Assembly: GCF_009758125.1 (NCBI RefSeq)
Contig: NZ_WRXO01000015.1
Coordinates: forward strand, 19,505-83,504
DNA from: Chitinophaga oryziterrae
Lineage (GTDB): Bacteria > Bacteroidota > Bacteroidia > Chitinophagales > Chitinophagaceae
Length of the DNA stretch: 64,000 bases
Reading direction: 5' to 3'
Made by a program: the position numbers and the translations under genes. The notes beneath the pieces were generated by a model. That model was given only the letters and a program-made list of their open reading frames with translations. It searched no databases and was not told where the DNA came from. Shown here in pieces: positions 1-8,712 of the stretch; position 1 is the first letter of the stretch; each line of letters opens with the position of its first letter.

Positions 1-241
1 AACGGCTGTACCTGTCTGAAACAATCCCTCCAAATAACGAAAGAAGAAAAGAGGGAAACTGAGACGCAAATACGGTAAGGCCCAACATGAAGGTCGAGTG
101 CGTCATCGTATAAATAACCCAGGTAACACCTGTACGTTGCATCCAGGTACCTATCTGGGATACTAACTGTCCACTAAAAAATAATGCATAATTACGGTTC
201 CTGAACGCCCTGAATGTGTTTGTAATTTTGCCTGTCTTCAT
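1..241 (-). CDS. MFS transporter, N-terminal part (cut by window edge)
   Basis: The reverse strand opens with ATG at 241 and stays open to base 1, giving about 80 residues of the N-terminus of a major facilitator transporter. It starts with a basic stretch containing FRNRNYALFF, then SGQLVSQIGTWMQ and the first two membrane helices, ending in GGIVSDRYSR, the conserved G-x-x-x-D-R-x-x-R loop between helices 2 and 3. The short N-terminus resembles the EntS/DHA3-like exporter branch. It lies 64 bp downstream of a Crp/Fnr gene on the same strand, with a perfect palindrome in the gap, so the regulator probably controls it. The family is clear; the substrate is not. Confidence 0.85.
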   Translation of the reverse strand, partial: MKTGKITNTFRAFRNRNYALFFSGQLVSQIGTWMQRTGVTWVIYTMTHSTFMLGLTVFASQFPSFLLSLFGGIVSDRYSR

Positions 242-280
242 AAATATGAGACAAAACTACTCATTCGTAAAAGGCAGGTG

Positions 281-296
281 TGAGACAAAAGTCTCA
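281..296. promoter_or_regulatory. palindromic operator candidate between regulator and exporter genes
   Basis: TGAGAC-AAAA-GTCTCA is a perfect 6-4-6 palindrome 40 bp upstream of the MFS start codon. A second half-like copy, TGAGACAAAA, sits at 248-257 against the start codon. A 16-bp two-fold symmetric site fits the dimeric Crp/Fnr protein encoded next to it. Binding is inferred, not shown. Confidence 0.5.
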
Positions 297-305
297 AAAT
301 GCAGC

Positions 306-950
306 TTATTTCTTTCCTCTGATACGGGTAAGTGTTCTCCGGGTCATACCCAGGTAAGAGGCCATATGTGACAAGGAAACACGCTGTAACAACTGCGGAT
401 TGTTTTTCTCTATATATTGATAGCGTTCTGCCGGGGAATAAATTCTTAGCAGACTATTATTAGCGCTTGTATCAACCAGTATCCGGCTGATCACCCGCCT
501 GCTGAGAAGCATAATATCAGGATATAACAAACTGAGATCCACCAGCTTTTGACGGCTTAATATCCACACCTCACTTTTTTCACCAGCTTCTATGGTAAAT
601 GCAGAAGCTTCCCCCACCTTACTGCTTTTCAGGTAAGTAGCAAAAGTGCCCTCAAAGTTGAAGTGAATATTTATTTCAATACCATCTTTATTGTAGTATG
701 TACGCAGATATCCTTTTTCCACAAGATAAACATCCGTACATATCTGGCCTTCCTTTAAAACAGCCTCCCCTTTCTCAAGGGTCTTATGTTCAAGATTTGC
801 TGTCAGTATAGCAATACTTTCCTCAGAAAGAGGTACTAACTGCAGGAAATATTCAAGGATTTTCTCATTCACTATCCAAAGATAATAAATACCCCTTCTT
901 TCATGCTCATAAAGATCAGCGGGCCAGAGAAAATAAAAGTGGCTATTCAT
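306..950 (-). CDS. Crp/Fnr family transcriptional regulator
   Basis: This encodes a short Crp/Fnr-type regulator. A cyclic-nucleotide-binding-like beta barrel (EGQICTDVYLVEKGYLRTYY region) is followed by a long dimerisation helix and a C-terminal HTH ending in LSHMASYLGMTRRTLTRIR. The 214-residue frame is longer than the usual 190 or so residues. The first 26 residues lack family character, and a GTG at codon 27 (VNEKILEYF) gives the normal length, so the true start may be near 872. It is divergent from another Crp/Fnr gene 41 bp away and upstream of an MFS exporter on the same strand, with a palindrome between them. This suggests an autoregulated efflux unit. The ligand is unknown. Confidence 0.85.
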   Translation of the reverse strand: MNSHFYFLWPADLYEHERRGIYYLWIVNEKILEYFLQLVPLSEESIAILTANLEHKTLEKGEAVLKEGQICTDVYLVEKGYLRTYYNKDGIEINIHFNFEGTFATYLKSSKVGEASAFTIEAGEKSEVWILSRQKLVDLSLLYPDIMLLSRRVISRILVDTSANNSLLRIYSPAERYQYIEKNNPQLLQRVSLSHMASYLGMTRRTLTRIRGKK

Positions 951-991
951 AGTCTATCTGAGGCCTATGAGAAAAATATTATATTTACTCA

Positions 992-1573
992 ATGAATATG
1001 GACGTCATTGTATCGCATATAAATTCATACGTTTCGTTAAATGAAGAGGAAGTCAGGGCACTGAGTTCCGCATTGATCTCTAAAACAATAAAACAGGGTG
1101 AATTAATTGTGGAAAGTGGCGAACCAGCCCGGTATATGATTTTCATGAACGCAGGTTATGTGATGACCTATTATACTGATAAAGAGGGGTTTGATCATGT
1201 TATCCAGTTTGCCTCAACAGGATGGTGGTCCGGCGATCTTTACAGCCTGTCCGAGAACGTCCCTACGATTTATTCAACACGGGCGCTAAGCGCCGGAGAA
1301 GTATTGCTCTTCCCCAAAGCAGCCCAGGACCAGCTACTGGATAAGTATCCCAAGTTCGAACGCTATTTTCGTATTCTCTTTCACAATGCATTAATGCGGC
1401 TGCAGTTCCGCATTATTGAGAATTACTCTGCTACGGCGGAAAGCCGTTATCTGTCCTTCCGGGAAAGGTTTCCGGGCATGGAACAGCATGTATCTCAAAA
1501 ACATATTGCATCCTATCTTGGCATTACACCGGAATTCCTGAGTAAAATCCGTAAAAAGCTACAACAAAAGTAA
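992..1573 (+). CDS. Crp/Fnr family transcriptional regulator
   Basis: A 193-residue protein of the short Bacteroidota Crp/Fnr type. The N-terminal effector barrel contains GELIVESGEPARYMIFMNAG, a central helix runs through YFRILFHNALMRLQ, and the C-terminal HTH reads QKHIASYLGITPEFLSKIRK. No cysteine cluster for an iron-sulfur centre is visible, so it is unlikely to be an oxygen sensor like FNR itself. It is transcribed away from the other regulator and towards a YceI-like gene 106 bp downstream. That gene has its own promoter-like box, so co-regulation rather than a strict operon is likely. The signal is unknown. Confidence 0.88.
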   Translation: MNMDVIVSHINSYVSLNEEEVRALSSALISKTIKQGELIVESGEPARYMIFMNAGYVMTYYTDKEGFDHVIQFASTGWWSGDLYSLSENVPTIYSTRALSAGEVLLFPKAAQDQLLDKYPKFERYFRILFHNALMRLQFRIIENYSATAESRYLSFRERFPGMEQHVSQKHIASYLGITPEFLSKIRKKLQQK

Positions 1574-1645
1574 AATCTTAACCTGGTTCAATATCTTTCC
1601 TGTTTAATATTATCCTGGTTCAACGTCCAAAAGCCAAAGCCGGAC

Positions 1646-1653
1646 TAATTTTG
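1646..1653 (+). promoter_or_regulatory. Bacteroidota-type -7 box for the yceI-like gene
   Basis: TAATTTTG matches the TAnnTTTG -7 consensus of the Bacteroidota primary sigma factor and lies 27 bp before the ATG at 1680. The -33 region is weak. The box overlaps the alternative upstream start at 1653, which argues for 1680 as the real start. Confidence 0.4.
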
Positions 1654-1679
1654 TGGTACTTAAAATCACAAGTATTACT

Positions 1680-2192
1680 ATGGCAAAAGCAACAAAATGG
1701 ACAATTGATCCGGCGCATTCTGATATTCAGTTTAAAGTAAAACACCTGGGCATGTTTACTGTCACAGGTACTTTTAAAAAGTTTGAAGGAGAGGTAATCA
1801 GTGAGAATGAAAACTTTAGTGATGCAGTTATCAGTTTTACGATTCATACAAACAGTATCGATACTAATCATTCCGACAGAGACGCTCATCTTAAATCCGA
1901 CGATTTCTTCAGCATTGAAAAACATCCTCACATTGTTTTTAAGGGTACGTTTAATAATGATACCCTTTCCGGTAACCTTACCATTAATGATGTGACCAAG
2001 CCCGTTACATTAGACGCTGAATTAACCGGCACTGGCAAAGGACGCTTTGGCGAAACCAGGGCAGGCTTTGAGGTAGATGGAAAAATCAATCGTAAAGATT
2101 TTGGGCTGGTCTGGAACCTGCTGATGGAAGCAGGCGGTGTTGTTGTCGGAGAGGAAATAAAGCTGCATTTCAATATACAGTTAACTGCGTAA
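1680..2192 (+). CDS. YceI family lipid-binding-like protein
   Basis: A 170-residue YceI-fold protein. It begins with the family signature TKWTIDPAHSDIQFKVKHLG, continues through a DTNHSDRDAHLKSDDFF segment, and ends with the typical KDFGLVWN...VVVGEEIKLHFNIQL strand. YceI proteins form a lipocalin-like barrel that binds long amphiphilic molecules such as isoprenoids. This one has no signal peptide from the chosen start, so it is probably cytoplasmic. ATG 1680 (MAKATKW) is chosen because the family motif begins immediately after it and a promoter box overlaps the earlier ATG. It follows a Crp/Fnr gene and ends in a strong terminator. Ligand unknown. Confidence 0.9.
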   Translation: MAKATKWTIDPAHSDIQFKVKHLGMFTVTGTFKKFEGEVISENENFSDAVISFTIHTNSIDTNHSDRDAHLKSDDFFSIEKHPHIVFKGTFNNDTLSGNLTINDVTKPVTLDAELTGTGKGRFGETRAGFEVDGKINRKDFGLVWNLLMEAGGVVVGEEIKLHFNIQLTA

Positions 2193-2200
2193 ATACCAGC

Positions 2201-2249
2201 ACCCTTTATTTTCCTGCTGAAAGGCAGGTGGATAAAGGGTTTCTTTTTT
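2201..2249 (+). terminator. rho-independent terminator after yceI-like gene
   Basis: ACCCTTTAT (2201-2209) pairs perfectly with ATAAAGGGT (2232-2240) around an inner CCTGC/GCAGG stem, followed by TTCTTTTTT. It ends the YceI transcript. Confidence 0.85.
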
Positions 2250-2385
2250 ATGGACCTCTGGGATTTTCATGTAATCAGGCTGCCGTCACACCAGACCTCT
2301 TGAGAATTATCTCAGCAAGTCGGGGTTCTCTTTTTCCTGAAACGTTCGACAGATATCGTAAAATGAGGTAATTGTTTATGGAAAA

Positions 2386-3915
2386 TCATTCCACTTCTTT
2401 AACCAGAAATTCTTCAACAGATCGTTTCTCTGAAGAGAAATTAATACCAATAGCTATTTTCTTCCTCGCATCTAATTGGTAAGAACGTAAATACCCTTTG
2501 TCAAAAATCTGGTCGAGGGCCGCCTGTGCGGTGCCATTCAGTTTTAACTCTAAAGCAAAAATATATTGATCAGTAAATACCAGGACATCGCATCTACCGG
2601 TAGAACTATGTACTTCGCTACGTATATCAAGACCTAAACGCTTAAAAGAAAGATGCACTATGATATGAAAGATCGATTCACTTTCGGCTTTCCAATGATC
2701 ATAAGGAATAGTTGATAAAAGTACATCCAGCGCTTTGATCATTTGAGGAATATCATTATTCTTTAATGCCTTTCCTAAATCATATGTAACTGCCATCGAA
2801 TCATTACCAGGAAATACATTCCGATAAGCACTCAGTAGCGCGTCGGTTAAACTTTCTTCTACTTCCTTATTAGGATACCCCAGCTCAAATAACCTTGTTT
2901 CAGCATCATAACTCTTAATAGTCAGGTAACCTGTCTGGAACAAAACCGGTACTGGGGCAATATGTTCCACATTAAAGCTACTCAAGGCATTTTCTCCAAT
3001 CTGTACATTTTCCAGATCAAACTCCAGGTTATGTCTCATCAGATTTACTAACCAGGTTGGCGTACCAGTCTGAAACCAAAAATTTTGAATCCGCCCTGAT
3101 CCCATATAACTAAGCACAGAGAATGGATTATACACTTTACTAGTACCATCCCAGGAATAGCCATTATACCATTCTTTTAATTTCTGCAAAATATCAGGTT
3201 GTCTTTGCTGAAGAACACTTATTTCTTCTCTAAAATCTGACTCCAGTTCTTGTTGGGTGATACCCATAAGTGTAGCATAATGGGGATTAAGCGTAATATC
3301 ATACAGGTTATTCAGATCAGAGAAAATACTCACCTTGGTAAACCTGCTTACACCAGTGATCAGTAACAAACGAATATATTCATCGGCATCCTTTAATACA
3401 GAATAAAGACTCTTAAACACCGACCGGTTCTCCTCCACTTTCTCTAAATCTTCAAGATAATCCGTAATGGGCTTATCATATTCATCGATTAGGATCACTA
3501 CCTGGCCATTCGCTGAGGCCTTACGTATTAATTCTTCAAACCTACCTTTTAAATGATTTGTTTCCAATTCTATGCCCAGCTCTTTTGCCAAAACGCCCAT
3601 TTCTATATTGAGCGCCTCATACAATCCTAATTTTTGATAATCAAGCTTACTCAGTCTTAAGTGTATTACCGGATGTATTTGCGCCCAATTCCATTGATCA
3701 TGGATCCAAAGGCCTTCAAATAGTTCTTTATTGCCACTGAAAATCTCCTTAATGGTAGAAAGCAACAAGGATTTACCAAAACGCCGGGGACGACTGAGAA
3801 AGTAATAGTTACCCGATTCAATCAAATTATAGATCAAACGAGTTTTATCAATATATAGAAACCCCCCCTTTCTTATTTTTCCGAAATCCTGTAAACCTAT
3901 TGGATACTTCCTCAT
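2386..3915 (-). CDS. AAA-ATPase-like protein with PD-(D/E)XK-type C-terminal domain (DUF1703 family)
   Basis: About 509 residues of the family pairing an AAA-ATPase-like domain with a restriction-endonuclease-like DUF1703 domain, common in many copies in Bacteroidota. The N-terminus reads YPIGLQDFGKIRKGGFLYID, followed by a Walker A-like RPRRFGKSLLLS, Walker B VVILIDEYDKP, and a sensor segment LLITGVSRFT. The C-terminal part has the nuclease-like core GRCDVLVF...FALELKLNG. ATG 3915 (MRKYPIGLQ) is preferred because the family starts there; the frame is open 33 codons further upstream. It stands alone, convergent with the YceI gene. The role is unknown; defence or mobile-element functions have been proposed for the family. 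Confidence 0.88.
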   Translation of the reverse strand: MRKYPIGLQDFGKIRKGGFLYIDKTRLIYNLIESGNYYFLSRPRRFGKSLLLSTIKEIFSGNKELFEGLWIHDQWNWAQIHPVIHLRLSKLDYQKLGLYEALNIEMGVLAKELGIELETNHLKGRFEELIRKASANGQVVILIDEYDKPITDYLEDLEKVEENRSVFKSLYSVLKDADEYIRLLLITGVSRFTKVSIFSDLNNLYDITLNPHYATLMGITQQELESDFREEISVLQQRQPDILQKLKEWYNGYSWDGTSKVYNPFSVLSYMGSGRIQNFWFQTGTPTWLVNLMRHNLEFDLENVQIGENALSSFNVEHIAPVPVLFQTGYLTIKSYDAETRLFELGYPNKEVEESLTDALLSAYRNVFPGNDSMAVTYDLGKALKNNDIPQMIKALDVLLSTIPYDHWKAESESIFHIIVHLSFKRLGLDIRSEVHSSTGRCDVLVFTDQYIFALELKLNGTAQAALDQIFDKGYLRSYQLDARKKIAIGINFSSEKRSVEEFLVKEVE

Positions 3916-4129
3916 ACTAACAAAGATAAAATAAAATCTATCACAAACGCCTTGCCACACGCTGAAAGCCCGTGCAACAACCGACTTGGAGTCATAGTTA
4001 AATTTTCTCTCCACTTTTTGCCGTCAGATAATACCCCCTCCAAATCTGTCCAATCCTGCATAATTTGATTCGAGGTTATGATACCTGGGGGCAGACCGGG
4101 CTGTTACACAAACAATGCTGGTTTAAAAT

Positions 4130-5485
4130 TTGCGGGTTGGTTTAAAGAACAATATAAATAACCCATTGCTACATTATAAAAGTGCGCAAGGCCAGTGCCG
4201 CAAAATATTTTGTCTGTTATTCTTCATCATGATAGGTATACAAGTACATGCCCAGACGCCTGTCCAGGCAGATTCTCTACATGTGGACTCTTTACCCAAT
4301 AAACATATACAAACAGAAGATCTGTCCAAACAGTACGATGTAGCCAATCTGATCAAAGGGATCTTTTACCCGAACAGGCTTCCCCCTCAGCGGCCTAAAA
4401 AGCCTTCCGGGATTGTTGTCATTCCTAATATAGCATCTAACCCGAGTATCGGGTTTCAGATAGGCATTAAAGCCGTGGCAGGCAGGAAACTGGGGAATGA
4501 TTCCTCCACTCTGATGTCTGTAGCTGCTACATCAGCATCTATTACCACCAAGGGGATCATTTATTTTTATGTCAATCATAATATTTATACGCCCGGTAAT
4601 AAGTGGAATCTCCAGGGCAATATAGTAGCCGCAAAGACCGTTACCCCCGATTTCGGGCTAGGGATAGCCCAGCCTTCCAATGGCAGTACGGAAGATAAGA
4701 TATTAGCCAATCCCGGTCGCAAGGGACGTGCGCTCAATGGTCAATATTATAACATTAGAGAAAAAGTATATAAGGAAGTACAAAAAAATCTTTTTGTCGG
4801 AGTGGGCGTATCATTTGATATAAGACGAGATCTTCACAGTAAGGATACAAGCAACTTAACCCCCTACAATATTTATAGCGACAGACATGGATTTAACAGG
4901 ACGCACTACATGGCGAACGGCCTTTTCTTCAACGTTCAATATACCACCCGCGACAACCAGAACCGTGCTTATAAAGGGATCTACGCAGATGCGGGCTTCC
5001 GTTTGAATCAAACCTGGATGGGAAGTACAAGAGGGGCCTTACAATTTACTACTGATTTCAGGAAGTACTTCAGTCTTTCCCACCGTAACCCGGAACATGT
5101 ATTGGCCTTCTGGAACTGGGGATCTTATCTGCTGAGTGGGAATATCCCTTACCTGGAACTACCGGGGACAGGTAAAGATGCAGGGTTCCACAGTGGAAGA
5201 GGATATACTATCGGTTATTTTAAAGGCACAAAATACAATGATGCCGAAGTGGAATACCGTTTTCCCATATTAAGAAATAAGTTCCTCAGTGGTGTTGCCT
5301 TCTTTCACATGCAAACCGCAAATGATGAATCAGGTACAAAACTTTTCCAGGTATGGCAGCCCGGCGGAGGTGCAGGCTTACGCGTACTATTTAACAAGCA
5401 TACACGCACTAACCTCTGTATGGATTATGCCTGGGGAAAATATGGCGCCAAAGGGTTCTTTCTTGGCTTAAATGAAGCATTCTAA
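4130..5485 (+). CDS. outer-membrane beta-barrel protein, BamA/TamA (Omp85) C-terminal-like
   Basis: A 451-residue exported protein. A hydrophobic signal segment (IFCLLFFIMIGIQVHAQ) follows an unusually long basic N-terminus of about 24 residues, so the true start could be later, but no better in-frame start is visible. The mature part resembles the surface-antigen (D15/Omp85) barrel: a PNIASNPSIGFQIG strand, many alternating aromatic strands, a GRGYTIGYFKGTKYNDAEVEYRFPI segment in the position of the conserved barrel motif, and a terminal phenylalanine (LGLNEAF) typical of barrel proteins. No POTRA repeats are present, so it is not BamA itself. Cargo or substrate unknown. Confidence 0.75.
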   Translation: MRVGLKNNINNPLLHYKSAQGQCRKIFCLLFFIMIGIQVHAQTPVQADSLHVDSLPNKHIQTEDLSKQYDVANLIKGIFYPNRLPPQRPKKPSGIVVIPNIASNPSIGFQIGIKAVAGRKLGNDSSTLMSVAATSASITTKGIIYFYVNHNIYTPGNKWNLQGNIVAAKTVTPDFGLGIAQPSNGSTEDKILANPGRKGRALNGQYYNIREKVYKEVQKNLFVGVGVSFDIRRDLHSKDTSNLTPYNIYSDRHGFNRTHYMANGLFFNVQYTTRDNQNRAYKGIYADAGFRLNQTWMGSTRGALQFTTDFRKYFSLSHRNPEHVLAFWNWGSYLLSGNIPYLELPGTGKDAGFHSGRGYTIGYFKGTKYNDAEVEYRFPILRNKFLSGVAFFHMQTANDESGTKLFQVWQPGGGAGLRVLFNKHTRTNLCMDYAWGKYGAKGFFLGLNEAF

Positions 5486-5486
5486 A

Positions 5487-5696
5487 TTATTCAAAACAAC
5501 CAAGATCAGGTGCGGCTCCCTTAAACGGATAACCAATAGTAACATATGCCCATATGCCGGTGTACTTAGCTATCTGCGATTCCGTCATTGTATAATTACC
5601 ACCGCGGATGTAAACAGTATCTCCGGCAACAACCGAAGTCTGGGCTCTTTGTATAGTATTTAACTTTCCCGGGCACAACTCAAATATCCTCTTCAT
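5487..5696 (-). pseudogene. relic of a right-handed beta-helix polysaccharide lyase
   Basis: A 69-codon reverse frame joins two recognisable pieces of a parallel beta-helix lyase or hydrolase. The N-terminal rung region TSVVAGDTVYIRGGNYTM is typical of the start of pectate-lyase-like domains. The extreme C-terminal signature PFKGAAPDLGCFE usually closes them. The several hundred residues that should lie between are missing. It is therefore an internally deleted gene remnant, consistent with the pectin-related enzymes 5-15 kb downstream. Assignment rests on the two motifs only. Confidence 0.55.
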
Positions 5697-5759
5697 ATAA
5701 AATACTTACACAAGCTAATATAAGTAAATTCCGGTCTTAAAAACAATGTCCATCTTTGG

Positions 5760-5980
5760 GGTAGTGACTCAGTTTGATTACATAATCTTCGCGCTGGATG
5801 TTGTTGATCAATAAATACACCTTATCTGACGTGAATATCAGGTGAAGTTATATTGAAAAACAAATCCTGAACCCATATTCCAAAGCTGCATCAGGGAACT
5901 AAACAGTCAGATGCAGTGTATTTATGATCAACAACATCTGCCAATCTACGCTGTCATAACATTTAAACTGAGTCATTACC
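5760..5980. repeat. MITE-like element with long imperfect terminal inverted repeats
   Basis: A non-coding segment of about 220 bp is flanked by inverted arms. GTAGTGACTCAGTTT (5761-5775) pairs with AAACTGAGTCATTAC (5965-5979). GATGTTGTTGATCA at 5798 plus the following ATAAATACAC pairs with 5916-5938 with a single inserted base. CTTATCTGAC (5821-5830) pairs with 5906-5916 with small changes. An ATCTT occurs at 5752-5756 and again at 5981-5985, a possible target duplication. No transposase frame lies inside. Confidence 0.65.
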
Positions 5981-6118
5981 ATCTTCTGCTGTTGTTGTTT
6001 CACAAAATCAGAAACAGATGAATTACAAGACCTGTATCCAAAATAAGTGGGGGATTCAGCCGCTTTCTTTTGCCAGAAAATTATAGTAGTTTACCAGGGT
6101 TCTTAATCAATTGACAAC

Positions 6119-8080
6119 ATGTATATATTTTCCCGCAACAGGAGTTTTACAAAAATAGCAACCATTATTATCCTGGTTTTTACCTGTCATACATCATTTT
6201 GTCAATCCAGGTATAATCCTTCCGTTTTGTTTCCGGCACTGCCGCTTTTACCCGCCGGTAATGAATACCGCACTGCCACGGGAGAACCGGGCCCTGCATA
6301 CTGGCAGAACCAGTCGGATTATGTAATAGATGTAACGCTTGATGACCAGCAAAACCTGATCAAGGGGATTGTAACCATTACTTATACTAATAATAGTCCC
6401 CGGCCACTTTCTTCCTTATGGCTGCAATTGGACCAGAATGTTTATAAGCAGAATTCCAGGGGAATATTATCCGGACTGTTTCAGTACAAGAATCCTGATG
6501 AACAGGTAAAGGATGGCGGGTTTGAAATTGAGGAGGTAAAACTGACTGACAATAGTAACATCGCTTATGATGTATACGATACAAGAATGAAATTGTCCCT
6601 GTCTGAACCACTAAAAAAAGGACAGCAATTAACCTTCCGTGTAAAATATAATTATCTTTTTCCTGTCAATTATAAGAATGCCGATTTCCAGGTGAACAGA
6701 ACAGATATTATGCCATCGAAAAATGGTAATATTTATGCCGTAGCACAATGGTATCCGAGGATGTGCGTATTAGATGATGTAGAAGGCTGGAACACGTTAC
6801 CATATCTTGGCAATGGAGAATTCTATCTTGACTTTGGCAATTTTCAGGTGAACATAACATTACCATCCTCTTACCTTGTAGAAGCATCCGGTGATTTAAT
6901 GAACCCGGAGGAAGTTTTAACCCCTGTTCAGTTGAAGCGATGGCAATCTGCTAAAGAAAGTTCCGGTCCGGTGTTTATCAGGTCGGCCAAAGAGGTATTG
7001 GATGCTTCTTCCAGGCCGGCAAAACCCACCTGTACCTGGAAGTTCAGGATGGACCGTACCAGGGATTTTGCATGGACGGCCTCCAAATCATTCATATGGG
7101 AAGTGTTAAATTTCCGGATAGGTGATGGAAAACCTGTTACAGGCAGTTCTTTATATCCTGTTGAATCAGAGAAGCGTAACAGTTGGTCAAGATCTTCTGA
7201 ATACATCAGGTTTACATTACAGCATTTTTCTCAAAAGTGGTTTCCTTATCCATTTAACAAAGCGGTCAATGTTGCATCTAACCTGGATGGCATGGAATAC
7301 CCCGGCATGGTGTTTTGTTCAGCCAAAGATACCGGTAACATGTACTGGGCGGTAGTAAATCATGAATTAGGTCATACCTGGTTCCCTATGGTCGTTGGCA
7401 GCAATGAACGCAAGTATGCATGGATGGATGAGGGCTTTAATCTTTTTATAGACAATATAGCAACCAGGGAATTTAATAAAGCAGAATTCGCTGGTTATGC
7501 TGAAATTGACATGCCGGTCGCTGCACTCTTTGCAGATACCATACTACCTATTTTAACCCGTCCTGATGCAATACCTGGTAATCAGGTGTACCCCATCCAA
7601 TATCAGAAAGTTGCGTATTTGCTGGCGCTGTTGCGCAATGAGATCCTTGGGACCGACCGCTTTGATCATGCTTTCAGAAAATATATCCGTGACTGGGCAT
7701 ACAAACATCCAACTCCCTGGGATTTTTTCAGAAGCATGAACGCATCTACAGGCGAAGACCTCACATGGTTCTGGAAATCTATGTTTATAGAAAATTTCAG
7801 ATTGGATCAAAGGATTGCAAAAGTTGAAACTACCGCTAAGAACAAGACTCTCATAACCATTGAAAATATTGATAGAGCGGCAATGCCACTTGTCATAGAT
7901 ATAACTTATACCAATGGCTTGCATGAGAAACGGTCTTTCCCTGTGGAAATATGGGAAAACGGGGCTTCATATACCTTTGCAGCCAACAAAGACGACCTTG
8001 TTTCCAAAGTCCTTATTGATCCGGATCAGGTTTATCCTGATGTAAACAGAGGAAATAATATTTATGATTTAAAACGATAA
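6119..8080 (+). CDS. M1 family zinc metallopeptidase (aminopeptidase-like), exported
   Basis: A 653-residue M1-type peptidase with an N-terminal signal peptide (IATIIILVFTCHTSFCQ), so it acts in the periplasm or outside. The N-terminal beta-sandwich domain is followed by the substrate motif DGMEYPGMVF (about residue 390), the zinc site HELGH at 415-419, and the third ligand E438 in WMDEGFN, 19 residues after the second histidine. This is the gluzincin arrangement HExxH-x18-E. Such enzymes remove N-terminal residues from peptides. The G-M-E-Y element corresponds to the GxMEN exopeptidase motif with Tyr replacing Asn, as in a subgroup of bacterial M1 peptidases. It is a single transcription unit after a MITE-like element. 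Confidence 0.92.
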   Translation: MYIFSRNRSFTKIATIIILVFTCHTSFCQSRYNPSVLFPALPLLPAGNEYRTATGEPGPAYWQNQSDYVIDVTLDDQQNLIKGIVTITYTNNSPRPLSSLWLQLDQNVYKQNSRGILSGLFQYKNPDEQVKDGGFEIEEVKLTDNSNIAYDVYDTRMKLSLSEPLKKGQQLTFRVKYNYLFPVNYKNADFQVNRTDIMPSKNGNIYAVAQWYPRMCVLDDVEGWNTLPYLGNGEFYLDFGNFQVNITLPSSYLVEASGDLMNPEEVLTPVQLKRWQSAKESSGPVFIRSAKEVLDASSRPAKPTCTWKFRMDRTRDFAWTASKSFIWEVLNFRIGDGKPVTGSSLYPVESEKRNSWSRSSEYIRFTLQHFSQKWFPYPFNKAVNVASNLDGMEYPGMVFCSAKDTGNMYWAVVNHELGHTWFPMVVGSNERKYAWMDEGFNLFIDNIATREFNKAEFAGYAEIDMPVAALFADTILPILTRPDAIPGNQVYPIQYQKVAYLLALLRNEILGTDRFDHAFRKYIRDWAYKHPTPWDFFRSMNASTGEDLTWFWKSMFIENFRLDQRIAKVETTAKNKTLITIENIDRAAMPLVIDITYTNGLHEKRSFPVEIWENGASYTFAANKDDLVSKVLIDPDQVYPDVNRGNNIYDLKR

Positions 8081-8124
8081 ACAAATACTAAAAAATCATC
8101 CGGATAAATATCATGGAGCAATAA

Positions 8125-8712
8125 CTAATCATCCAATCCCTTTCCATTGAGTATCTGTTTCGTATATTTTTCAACCCTCGACTCCCGGGTTTTGGATTGT
8201 TTGGGTGCAGAAAAATAAAGGATGTATCCTCTTTGCCGTCCCGGAGTCAATGCATCAAAAGCAGTTTTCAATGCAGGGGTTTTATCTAATTTATTTTGAA
8301 ATTCTTCAGGAATGGTGAGTTCCGCGGTCGTTTTTAAATTCACTTTCAAACCGACTTTTTCCACTTCAATGGCTTCATAGATATAGGCTTTCAGGATGGC
8401 TTTCATCTCAACTATTTCCCGGGCATTGGTGAACCGGATCTGCCGCGCTGCCTGCGTATTCTTCGTTTGTTGGATCAGAATACCATTGGCATCATTTAAC
8501 AGGGCTCCTTTGAAAAACAACAACGCACAGTATTCTTTAAATACATGTATCAAAACTATGTTACTGTTCTGAAACGTGTAACAAGGAACACCCCACTTCA
8601 ATTCTTCTGTCAGTCCACAGTCAAGAACGATCTTTCTCAATTGCTCCAGTTCTTTCTGCCACTTTTCGTTTTTACTAAAATAAAAATCAACCTTGGGATT
8701 CATTCTATTCAT
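8125..8712 (-). CDS. YdeI/OmdA family protein with DUF1801 domain
   Basis: 195 residues. The N-terminal half is a DUF1801/YdhG-like fold (LTEELKWGVPCYTF...VLIHVFKEYCALLFFKGALL). The C-terminal half is the bacteriocin-resistance YdeI/OmpD-associated motif with ALTPGRQRGYILYFSAPKQSKTR. Function is only loosely known: stress or peptide resistance in some bacteria. It is the last gene of a four-gene reverse operon (ArsR, SRPBCC, DoxX, YdeI). Its ATG overlaps the TGA of the DoxX gene (ATGA at 8709-8712), indicating translational coupling; an alternative start three codons in (8703) is also possible. Confidence 0.88.
   Translation of the reverse strand: MNRMNPKVDFYFSKNEKWQKELEQLRKIVLDCGLTEELKWGVPCYTFQNSNIVLIHVFKEYCALLFFKGALLNDANGILIQQTKNTQAARQIRFTNAREIVEMKAILKAYIYEAIEVEKVGLKVNLKTTAELTIPEEFQNKLDKTPALKTAFDALTPGRQRGYILYFSAPKQSKTRESRVEKYTKQILNGKGLDD

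Noticed and set aside
1653..1679. Upstream start for the YceI-like protein
   Set aside because: A TAATTTTG promoter box overlaps it and the family begins at the later ATG.
7553..7924. Long reverse frame within the M1 peptidase gene
   Set aside because: Shadow frame of a well-supported metallopeptidase; no family features.
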